Positions 15,285 to 22,504 of a DNA stretch of 23,515 nucleotides are shown piece by piece. The notes under the pieces are model-generated. The model did not search any database. It saw nothing but the letters and a program-made list of their open reading frames with translations, and was not told the DNA's origin. Location of the stretch: NCBI GenBank assembly GCA_049509915.1, contig JBEKZL010000126.1, forward strand, positions 1 to 23,515, given 5' to 3'. The first letter of the stretch is position 1, and every line of letters begins with the position of its first letter. Both the position numbers and the translations under genes were made by a program. The DNA is from JBEKYD01 sp049509915 (GTDB lineage: Bacteria > Acidobacteriota > Terriglobia > Bryobacterales > Bryobacteraceae).

Positions 15285-18178
15285 CAACCGTTCCCATCTT
15301 GTCCGGAACGGCGGCGCCAATCGACTCGGGCGCGTTCCGCCGCGAACTCGAGAGCCAAATCGAAGGCGAAGTCCGCTTCGACCCGGTCACTCGCGCGCTC
15401 TATTCCACCGACGCCAGCGTTTACCAGATCGCCCCGGCGGGCGTCGTCATTCCCAGGAATCGCGAAGACATTCTGCGCAGCCTCGGGATTTGCCGGCGTT
15501 ACCGCTGCCCCATCACCATGCGCGGAGGCGGCACCTCCCAGTGCGGCCAGTCGATCGGCGCGGGTTTGCAGATCGACATTTCCAAATACTACGACCGCGT
15601 GCTGGAGGTGAACGCGGACGAGCGCTGGGTCCGCGTGGAACCGGGCATCGTGCTGGATGAATTGAATGCGCAAATGGCGCCGCTCGGGTTGCGCTTTGCG
15701 CCCGACATTTCCACCGCCAGCCGCGCCACCATCGGCGGCATGATGGCCAACAACGCCGCCGGCGCGCGCAGCATCTGGTGGGGCAGAACCATCGACCACG
15801 TGCAGGAAATGGTGGTCGCGCTGTCGGACGCGAGCGTGGTTCACTTTCGCGAGATTCCGCGCACCGAAGTGCCGGCCGGCGATACGCTGGAGGCCGCCTG
15901 TTACCGCACCGTGCTCGGACTCGCCAGCGAGCGCGCCGACGAGATCAAGCGCCGCTACCCCAAAATCCTGCGCCACGTGGGCGGCTACAACCTGGACGAG
16001 TTTACCGATCCGGTGAAGCCGGTGAATCTCGCCAGGATCATGGTCGGCTCCGAGGGGACCTTGGGTATCATCCTGGAAGCCAAGCTGCGGCTGGTGCCGC
16101 TACCGAAGGCGAAGGCCGTGATGGCGATCATGTTCCACGACCTGCTGGAATCGCTGGCCGCCACCCCCGTAATCCTGGAGCACAAACCATCGGCCGTAGA
16201 GGTGATGGACAAATCGATTCTGGATTACACCCGCCAGAACGCCAACCTGGACCGCATTCGCAACGCCTATATCGACGGCGACCCGGCTTCTACTTTGTGC
16301 GTGGAGCTCTATGCCGACCGGAAGGAGGACCTGCCGCCGCGGCTCCAGGCGCTCGAGGACGATCTGCGGCGGCGCAATCTCGGTTACGCCTACCGTTCCG
16401 AAACCGACCCGGCGGCGCAGGCGAAAATCTGGAGCCTGCGCGAGAACTCGCTGGGACTTTCGATGGCCATGCGGGGCGACGCAAAATCGATTTCCTTCGT
16501 GGAAGACACCGCGGTTGCGCCCGAAAAGCTGCGCGACTACATCGGCCGCTTCCTTGAAATTATCCATCGCCACGGAACCACCGCCGGAATTTACGCGCAC
16601 GCCTCGGTCGGCTGCCTGCACGTGAGGCCGGTGATCAATCTCAAGACCGAGGACGGGATTCGGAAGTTCGAAACCATGGCCCAGGAGGTGGCGGATCTGG
16701 TGCTCGAGTTCGGTGGTTCGCTTTCCTCCGAACATGGCGATGGCCTGACGCGCAGCCCGTTCAACCGGCAGATGTTCGGCCCGGTGCTGTATGAAGCGTT
16801 TCGCGAGGTGAAACGCACCTTTGACCCGGACGGCATTCTGAATCCTGGCAAAATCGTGGACGCGCCGCCGCTGGCTGCGAACCTACGTTTCGGAAAGAAT
16901 TACCAGACGCCCGATCCGCCCAGCTGGTTCGACTATTCGGAGTTCGGCGGCATGGGCCGCGCGGTGGAAATGTGCAGCGGCATCGGCGCCTGCCGTAAGA
17001 AACTTTCGGGTACGATGTGCCCTTCGTATATGGCCACGCGCGACGAAGCGCACGCGACGCGGGGCCGCGCCAACGCGTTGCGGCTGGCGATGACGGGAGG
17101 CCTGGGGGAAGCGGGACTCGGTGACCAGGGCGTATACGGCGCGCTCGATCTGTGCCTGCAGTGCCGGGCGTGCAAAGCCGAATGCCCGATCGGCGTGGAT
17201 ATGGCGCGCTTCAAGAGCGAGTTCCTGGCGGATTATTGGAATCGCCACGGGACGCCGGCGCGGGCGCGCGCGCTGGGGAATATCCACCGGCTCTCGGTTT
17301 GGGGCAGCCGCTTCGCTCCCCTGTCCAACTGGGTCGCCGCCAGTGGTCCCGCGCGCTGGACGATGGAAAAGCTGCTGGGCATCGACCGCCGCCGCGTGCC
17401 GCCGGCCTGGAAGCGGCAGACGTTCGAGCGGTGGCTCGCCGGTCACCCTCCGCGGACTTCGGCGGTGGGCACGCGGGTGACGTTGTTTAACGATACCTTC
17501 CTGAATCACTACGACCCGGAGATCGGCATCGCGGCCCTGGCGGTTCTGGAGAAGGGAGGCTGCCAGGTCGGGGTGGTGCGGCCCGGCTGCTGCGGGCGCC
17601 CTTTGATTTCACAGGGACTGCTGGGTGAGGCCCGGGAGCAGGTTGCGCACGTGGTAAAAGCTCTTTTACCGATCGCCGAACGCGGCGAGAAGATCCTGTT
17701 CTGCGAGCCGAGCTGTCTTTCCGTTTTCAAAGACGATGCCCCGGCGCTCCTGCGCGGCGAACAACAGAGCCAGGCGCGGACGGTGGCGAGCGCATGCATG
17801 CTGTTCGACGAATTCGCGGCCAAGCTCGACCTACGGCTGGCGCCCGGCCCCAGGCGGATCCTGGTGCATGGCCACTGTCACCAGAAGTCGCTGGGGCTGC
17901 TCGCGGCCACTATGGCGCTGGTCGGCCGGATTCCCTCGGCGCAGGCCGTCGATCTCGATGCCGGCTGTTGCGGCATGGCCGGATCGTTCGGCTATTACAA
18001 GGAGCATTACGAGATTTCGGAAGCTATCGCCAATCGGCGCTTGCTGGCCGAAGTTCGGAAGATGGAGCCGGGCGACGTGCTGGTTGCGCCCGGCACGAGC
18101 TGCCGTCATCAGGTGACGGAACTGAGCGGTGCCAAGGCCCAACATCCCGCCGTGCTGATCCGCGATCTGCTGCGGTGA
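15281..18178 (+). CDS. FAD-linked 2-hydroxyacid oxidase with Fe-S and CCG domains (GlcD-GlcF-like fusion)
   Basis: This 965-residue protein, from a GTG at 15281 that overlaps the aminotransferase stop, joins a PCMH-type FAD-binding oxidase to a Fe-S subunit in one chain. The FAD half has YSTDASVYQIAPAGVV, MRGGGTSQCGQSIG (80-93), PDISTASRATIGGMMANNAAG and SSEHGDGLTRSPFNRQMFGP. Cysteines 565, 571 and 580 (CSGIGACRK...MCPSY) and 625, 628, 631, 635 (CLQCRACKAECPIG) form the Fe-S region. Two CCG motifs follow at 770-771 and 896-897 with GHCHQKSL before the second. This is the layout of the large D-2-hydroxyglutarate/D-lactate/glycolate dehydrogenases (YdiJ-like). It should oxidise a D-2-hydroxy acid and pass electrons to the quinone pool at the membrane. 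Glycolate is the favoured substrate because of the coupled aminotransferase; D-lactate and D-2-hydroxyglutarate are alternatives. Confidence 0.92.
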   Translation: MTTVPILSGTAAPIDSGAFRRELESQIEGEVRFDPVTRALYSTDASVYQIAPAGVVIPRNREDILRSLGICRRYRCPITMRGGGTSQCGQSIGAGLQIDISKYYDRVLEVNADERWVRVEPGIVLDELNAQMAPLGLRFAPDISTASRATIGGMMANNAAGARSIWWGRTIDHVQEMVVALSDASVVHFREIPRTEVPAGDTLEAACYRTVLGLASERADEIKRRYPKILRHVGGYNLDEFTDPVKPVNLARIMVGSEGTLGIILEAKLRLVPLPKAKAVMAIMFHDLLESLAATPVILEHKPSAVEVMDKSILDYTRQNANLDRIRNAYIDGDPASTLCVELYADRKEDLPPRLQALEDDLRRRNLGYAYRSETDPAAQAKIWSLRENSLGLSMAMRGDAKSISFVEDTAVAPEKLRDYIGRFLEIIHRHGTTAGIYAHASVGCLHVRPVINLKTEDGIRKFETMAQEVADLVLEFGGSLSSEHGDGLTRSPFNRQMFGPVLYEAFREVKRTFDPDGILNPGKIVDAPPLAANLRFGKNYQTPDPPSWFDYSEFGGMGRAVEMCSGIGACRKKLSGTMCPSYMATRDEAHATRGRANALRLAMTGGLGEAGLGDQGVYGALDLCLQCRACKAECPIGVDMARFKSEFLADYWNRHGTPARARALGNIHRLSVWGSRFAPLSNWVAASGPARWTMEKLLGIDRRRVPPAWKRQTFERWLAGHPPRTSAVGTRVTLFNDTFLNHYDPEIGIAALAVLEKGGCQVGVVRPGCCGRPLISQGLLGEAREQVAHVVKALLPIAERGEKILFCEPSCLSVFKDDAPALLRGEQQSQARTVASACMLFDEFAAKLDLRLAPGPRRILVHGHCHQKSLGLLAATMALVGRIPSAQAVDLDAGCCGMAGSFGYYKEHYEISEAIANRRLLAEVRKMEPGDVLVAPGTSCRHQVTELSGAKAQHPAVLIRDLLR

Positions 18179-18202
18179 CGGCGAGTTGAATGAGGCAAAG
18201 GG

Positions 18203-18402
18203 TCAGATTCTTTTCTGGCCGACATCGACGGGCCAGACTTGCGTTACCACTACGCTGACTACGATAGAGATCGCGAAGGCGGCAACTTGCGGATGGTCCG
18301 GCCAGATACTTTAGCCAAGCCCAAGAACCACGCGCCGACACCGGCGGCGGTAGCAATCAGGGTTGCCGCTAGGGTGCTGTTCATTTTCATAGAGGCTTTC
18401 AT
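18203..18402 (-). pseudogene. frameshifted small two-helix membrane protein
   Basis: From an ATG at 18402 the frame gives MKASMKMNSTLAATLIATA and AGVGAWFLGLAK, a clear membrane helix, and then stops early. In the -1 frame the same stretch continues as V-IWPDHPQVAAFAISIV and then VSVVVTQVWPVDVGQKRI, with a second helix, ending in a TGA at 18203-18205. The span is 200 bp, one base short of 67 codons, so a single-base deletion near the GTA codon explains it. With the base restored it would be 66 residues with two membrane spans. Such small proteins usually assist a membrane transporter, and it is downstream of the lactate/glycolate permease gene on the same strand; the link is inference. Whether the shift is a real mutation or a sequencing error cannot be told. 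Confidence 0.6.
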
Positions 18403-18502
18403 GAGATGGGATGCCCGTCAGTTCCAGTCATACGGTCCACACCTGGGTCCTGTTCCCTCCAATTGGAGGCCTAAGGCGTCCGGGCGCGTTTCAGCGCGAA
18501 AC

Positions 18503-18531
18503 TGAACCGCGGCCCCGCCAGCGAGCGGTTG
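18503..18531. repeat. degenerate copy of the dispersed repeat
   Basis: AACCGCGGCCCCGCCAGCGA followed by GCGGTTG resembles the complement of the dispersed repeat (GCCGCGACCG...GAGCGGTTG) with several substitutions. It lies in the 158 bp between the permease stop (18561) and the small membrane pseudogene. Confidence 0.5.
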
Positions 18532-18560
18532 CCGATTGAACTGGCCATTCCCCCGGCGCC

Positions 18561-20186
18561 CTACGGTATCCACCGCGGCGTGACATAGGCATAAAACAGC
18601 ACCAACAACCCCACCAGCGACACCAGCAGAATGCTATGGCGCAAGGTGAACCGGAAAAGCCTTGCCTCGTCGTGAGGCGCCATGCCGGTGGCCGCCGACG
18701 CCACCGCGATGCTCGCCAGGCTGATCATTTTGCCCATCACGCCGCCGCTCGAGTTGGCCGCAGCCATCAGAACCGGGTTGAGGTGCAGTTGACGGGAAGT
18801 CACCACCTGCAGGTTTCCGAACAGGGCGTTGGACGAGGTGTCGGAACCGGTCAGGAACACGCCCAGCCATCCCATCAACGTCCCGAAGAAGGGGTACAGG
18901 ACCCCAGTAGCGGCGCAGGCCAGCCCGAGTGTGCCGATGGAACCGGAATAATTCATCAGAAAGGCCATGCCCAGCACCGCGGCAATCGTCACAATCGGAA
19001 CCGTCAACTGCTTCAGGGTTGCGCCCAGCAGGTGGAAAAAGCGCCGCGGAGGCAACCGCAGGGCGATCGCCGACGAAAGCGATGCGAACAGGCAGGCCGT
19101 GCCGGAGGCCGAAAGCCAGTTCAGCGTGAACCGCGCCGCATAAGGCGTCGGCTTGGCCGTCACCGGCGGCACCTGCAGAATCCGGTTGTGCAATCCGGGC
19201 CATCCGAAAATAACCGTGACCGAATTGAGCCAGCCCTTAAAGGGCTCCATCCCCCACACCAGCACGAAGACGACCAGCAGCATGTAGGGAGACCACGCTA
19301 GAACCAGCTCGCGGCCGGTATGGTGCGGCGGGTTGGCCGGCATTCCCGTGTCGCCTTCAAGCGTCACCGTTCCCGAGGGTTTCCATATCTTTACGGCCGC
19401 TGCCAGCACGCCCATCGCGGCCAGAGAAGTCAGGATCGCGGTTAGGTGCGGCCCGACGTAATTGGAAACGAGGAACTGGACCAGGGCATAGACCACCCCG
19501 CACGCGACCGCCGCCGGCAAAACGCCGCGCAGGGCCTTCCACCCTCCCATTACCAGAATCACGTAGGCCGGCACCAGCAACGAGATCGGCGCGCAAATCA
19601 GGCCCACCCCCGCGCTCAAGTGGTCGAGCGGCAATCCGGTGATGCCCGCCAGCGTGACAATCGGCACGCCCACCGAACCGAAGGCCACCGGCGCCGTATT
19701 GGCCAGCAGGCAGATCGCCGCCGCGTAGAACGGCGAGAACCCGAGTCCGGTGAGCATGGCCGCCGCCACCGCCACCGGCGTCCCGAAGCCGGCCGCGCCC
19801 TCGATGAACGATCCGAAGGCAAATGCGATCAGCAGCGCCTGCAGGCGCCGGTCCGTGGTCAGGTTCCCGATCGAGTCCTTGACGATCTTGAATTTGCCCG
19901 TCTCGACCATGATCCGGTACAGGAAGATCGCCCAAACGATGATCCAGCAAATGGGGAACAATCCGAATGCGGCCCCATAGGCCACCGCGCTGGCGGCCAG
20001 TTCGGGCGGCATGTGGTAGCTGAACAAGGCGACGAGCAGCGTCGTCCCCAGGCCGAACAGAGCCGCCACCCACGCGGAAGTTCGCTTGATTCCCAAACAG
20101 TAAAGCAGCACCACGATGGGGATAGCCGCGATCGCGGTGGAGAGGGCCAGACTTCCTGCTACCGGAATATAGTCTTGCTGCGGCAT
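18561..20186 (-). CDS. L-lactate/glycolate permease (LctP family)
   Basis: This 541-residue inner-membrane protein has about 13 hydrophobic segments and matches the LctP/GlcA family of proton-coupled 2-hydroxyacid permeases. Family landmarks are FGSFIEGAAGFGTPVAVAAA, NTAPVAFGSVGVPIVTL and GSDTSSNALFGNLQ, with NSSGGVMGKMISLASIAVA near the end. Length is normal for the family. It takes up L- or D-lactate and often glycolate. It faces the oxidase gene on the opposite strand, so both gene ends converge across the small membrane pseudogene. Together with the oxidase and aminotransferase it fits glycolate or lactate import, oxidation and amination. No ribosome site of note is visible before the ATG at 20186. 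Confidence 0.93.
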   Translation of the reverse strand: MPQQDYIPVAGSLALSTAIAAIPIVVLLYCLGIKRTSAWVAALFGLGTTLLVALFSYHMPPELAASAVAYGAAFGLFPICWIIVWAIFLYRIMVETGKFKIVKDSIGNLTTDRRLQALLIAFAFGSFIEGAAGFGTPVAVAAAMLTGLGFSPFYAAAICLLANTAPVAFGSVGVPIVTLAGITGLPLDHLSAGVGLICAPISLLVPAYVILVMGGWKALRGVLPAAVACGVVYALVQFLVSNYVGPHLTAILTSLAAMGVLAAAVKIWKPSGTVTLEGDTGMPANPPHHTGRELVLAWSPYMLLVVFVLVWGMEPFKGWLNSVTVIFGWPGLHNRILQVPPVTAKPTPYAARFTLNWLSASGTACLFASLSSAIALRLPPRRFFHLLGATLKQLTVPIVTIAAVLGMAFLMNYSGSIGTLGLACAATGVLYPFFGTLMGWLGVFLTGSDTSSNALFGNLQVVTSRQLHLNPVLMAAANSSGGVMGKMISLASIAVASAATGMAPHDEARLFRFTLRHSILLVSLVGLLVLFYAYVTPRWIP

Positions 20187-20272
20187 AGAAGCGGATGCTA
20201 TGACATTAAGCCCGATTTGTCAACGCGCCTCCCCGGTCAGGATTGTACTCGTCCTCCTTCCGCCTGGCAAAA

Positions 20273-20425
20273 TTAATCTTCCGCATGCTGAAAGCTCGAC
20301 AACTCTGCCATCCGCACGCCGTAAACGCGCTCGATCTGGCGGCAGATTTCGCCCGCGATCCTCTCCGGCGTTTCCTCGCCGTCGTGCTCCACTTCCACTT
20401 TGAAAAACAGGCTCGTCACCCTCAT
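20273..20425 (-). CDS. 50-residue conserved-looking small protein
   Basis: The frame from ATG 20425 to TAA 20273 encodes MRVTSLFFKVEVEHDGEETP and ERIAGEICRQIERVYGVRMA, then ELSSFQHAED. It has an amphipathic strand followed by a helix (ERIAGEICRQIERVYGV), no signal and no membrane segment. I do not recognise the family. The codon use fits a gene, and its start lies only 35 bp from the start of the divergent 213-residue gene, so both may share a regulatory region. No role can be given. Confidence 0.6.
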   Translation of the reverse strand: MRVTSLFFKVEVEHDGEETPERIAGEICRQIERVYGVRMAELSSFQHAED

Positions 20426-20447
20426 CCGTGCGCGGTCCTCAAAACTC

Positions 20448-20460
20448 TATACTATAAGGA
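20448..20460 (+). promoter_or_regulatory. possible -10 box of a leaderless promoter
   Basis: TATACT at 20448-20453 is one base off the -10 consensus TATAAT and lies only seven bases before the ATG at 20461, so transcription could begin at the start codon itself. An in-frame TAA at 20455-20457 excludes any earlier start, and AAGGA touching the ATG is too close to be a Shine-Dalgarno. No -35 box is seen. Confidence 0.35.
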
Positions 20461-21102
20461 ATGGCGTGCGCGATTTGCAATCTGCGGCGGCCGCGTCGGA
20501 TCTGCCCCGGCGTGCGCGGCGAAATCTGCAGCATCTGCTGCGGCACCGAGCGTGAGGTGACGGTGACATGTCCGCTCGATTGCGAATATCTTCGCGACGC
20601 GCGCAAGCACGACCGGCCGGTTGCCATCGATCCCGCCGCGGCAGGCGATCCCGATATCGTCATTACTAATGAGATATTGGACAACAATGAGGTCTTGCTG
20701 GCCTTCCTCATCCACCGTCTGGTCGGGGCCGTGCTGGCCACCTCCGGAGCCGTGGATTTCGATATCCGCGAGGCCCTCCAAGCCTTGATCCGAACCTTTC
20801 GCACCATGGCCAGCGGTCTGTATTACCAGACCGTGCCGCAAAACCCGCTGGCCGCCAGCCTGTTCCGCGCGCTCGAAAGCGGTATCGAGGACTTCCGCAA
20901 GCAGGAAACCGCCGGGCTGGGCATAGCCCGTACCCGTGATAAAGACATCCTAGCCATCCTGGTGTTTCTCGAACGTATGGAACTGGACTCCAACAACGGG
21001 CGCCGCCGCGGCCGCGCTTTTCTGGATTTTCTGCGCCAGTCCTACCCGGCCGCTGCTGCGATTCCTCCCGGCCCGGCCTTTTCGCCGCTCGCGATCTCCT
21101 GA
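20461..21102 (+). CDS. cysteine-rich N-terminal protein of unknown function
   Basis: This 213-residue protein carries eight cysteines in its first 41 residues (3, 6, 15, 23, 26, 27, 37, 41), in the pattern MACAICNLRR, RRICPGVRG, EICSICCGTEREV and CPLDCEYLRDA. That is a compact zinc-binding module. The remaining 170 residues are mainly helical with a central hydrophobic helix (VLLAFLIHRLVGAVLATSG) and no signal peptide. I do not recognise the function. The start is set by the cysteines from residue 3 and by an in-frame stop two codons upstream. Its last 61 bp overlap the end of the fliM gene on the other strand. It diverges from the 50-residue protein. Confidence 0.75.
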   Translation: MACAICNLRRPRRICPGVRGEICSICCGTEREVTVTCPLDCEYLRDARKHDRPVAIDPAAAGDPDIVITNEILDNNEVLLAFLIHRLVGAVLATSGAVDFDIREALQALIRTFRTMASGLYYQTVPQNPLAASLFRALESGIEDFRKQETAGLGIARTRDKDILAILVFLERMELDSNNGRRRGRAFLDFLRQSYPAAAAIPPGPAFSPLAIS

Positions 21103-22046
21103 TTCGGCGCCGGATGCACGGTTTCGATCAGGCAGGCTCGCTTGCGCCCGGTGGTCACCGCCTGCGCCGAAAACTTGTTCAACTCGTTGGCCAGCAGCGT
21201 GATGGGCCGCCCCACAGGAAAATCGAATGTCAGTACCTGGCCCTCTTCCAGCCGCAGCAGGTCGCGCACCGTGATGGCCGGTCCATCCAGTCGCCCCTCG
21301 AGCGAAATCATCGCGTCCCGCAGCAACTTGAGCACGCGCGCCTGTTCGCTGTCGCTGGCGCGCGTCTTGCGCATCGACCACTGCTGGTCGAACTTCTGCC
21401 GCATCATCTTGATCACGATCGAGGGAAGCGCGATGTTCATCATCCCCACCGCGTCGCCGATCCGAACTTCCACTCCGATCGCCACCACGGCCTCGTTGGG
21501 CGCCAGTATGTGCAGCAACTGTGGCTCGGTCTCCATCGATTCGCTCGTGAAGTCCACCGCCGTGACGCCTTTCCAAGCCTCTTGCAAGTCGTTTAATATG
21601 ATGCGGATCAACCCGTCGAGCAGCTTCTGCTCGATTTCGGTAATGTCGCGTTGCAGCGGGGGTGAACACCTTCCGCTGCCCCCCAATAGCATTTCGATCA
21701 CCGGAAATACCAGGCTCGGATTCAGCTCTAGAACCCCGTTGCCGTCGTATGGCCGCAGCCCGAGCGATACCATGCACGTAGGCGATGGAAGCCCATCCAG
21801 AAACTCCGCATAGGAGAGTTGCTCCACGCTCACCAGATTGACCGTCAGGTAGGAGCGCAGATAGACCGACAGGCTTGAGACCAGATTGCGGGCAAACGTG
21901 TCGTGTAATAAATGGATGGCCCGAACCTGCGACTTCGGAATGCGGTCCGGCCGCCGGAAGTCGAAACGCACCGCCGGAGTTTCTCGCCTGCGCTCCTGCT
22001 TCTGGAATACCGCATCGATTTCCCGCTGCGACAATTGGCGGCTCAC
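21042..22046 (-). CDS. fliM: flagellar motor switch protein FliM
   Basis: From a GTG at 22046 the product is 334 residues. The start has a near-perfect AGGAGG seven bases upstream. Residues 1-14 (VSRQLSQREIDAVF) match the conserved FliM N-terminus LSQxEIDALL that binds phosphorylated CheY. The middle domain has MLLGGSG (119-125) and the long helices seen in FliM. The C-terminal FliN-like SPOA domain is at about 255-312 (LLRLEEGQVLTFDFPVGRPI). FliM forms the switch complex of the flagellar C-ring with FliG and FliN. No other flagellar gene is in the window, and the gene is bordered by a cysteine-rich protein and an intron reverse transcriptase. Its last 61 bp overlap the convergent gene. A longer upstream frame is not supported. 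Confidence 0.88.
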   Translation of the reverse strand: MSRQLSQREIDAVFQKQERRRETPAVRFDFRRPDRIPKSQVRAIHLLHDTFARNLVSSLSVYLRSYLTVNLVSVEQLSYAEFLDGLPSPTCMVSLGLRPYDGNGVLELNPSLVFPVIEMLLGGSGRCSPPLQRDITEIEQKLLDGLIRIILNDLQEAWKGVTAVDFTSESMETEPQLLHILAPNEAVVAIGVEVRIGDAVGMMNIALPSIVIKMMRQKFDQQWSMRKTRASDSEQARVLKLLRDAMISLEGRLDGPAITVRDLLRLEEGQVLTFDFPVGRPITLLANELNKFSAQAVTTGRKRACLIETVHPAPNQEIASGEKAGPGGIAAAAG

Positions 22047-22205
22047 CGCGTACCTCCTTGCCTTTCGGGGCTGGCGCCTGAGCGCGGCCGCAAGACAGAA
22101 GACAGGAGACACCAGGCGAAAGAAGGCGCCCGCCGCTCTACTCTGACCTCTATCTTGAGGCTCCCATCTTCTTTTCTCTTTCCCCGCCTCGAAGATCGGC
22201 CGTTC

Positions 22206-22504
22206 GTGGAAATACTTTAGGCTGTCCGAGCGCCGGGATAAACCGGCATGCAGTAGGGAATGAAAGAGTCCTGCAGGAAAGGAGTAGCGAACCACCTGAC
22301 CTCCAGTCTTGCGGCGGCGGTCGCGAGGCCGTCGTCGAAGCGTAGGCGCGAGGCATCAGTGGGCTGGGTATTGAGCTTCGAGAATGAACAATCGGGATGC
22401 CGACCCTGTGGACAGAAGGGGAAGGCCGCGCCGGCCTGGGCGATAGAGCGAGTCCAGGCCGAGATCCCGCGTAGTCGCAGACCCCAGGCACGCTGAGAAA
22501 CTGC
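22206..22504 (+). ncRNA. probable group II intron RNA leader (domain I region)
   Basis: The 458-bp stretch between fliM and the reverse transcriptase has no convincing gene. It holds a compact stem GCCGG-GATAAA-CCGGC near 22230-22250 and, further on, the phrase GGAGTAGCGAACCACCTGAC, which resembles segments of bacterial group II intron RNA. The location just before an intron reverse transcriptase supports this. The 5' end of the intron cannot be set: no GTGCG or GTGTG boundary is seen between 22047 and 22504. Confidence 0.4.

Noticed and set aside
18239..18505. An 88-codon plus-strand frame between the oxidase and the permease
   Set aside because: Its opposite strand gives a far more protein-like two-helix product, although frameshifted.
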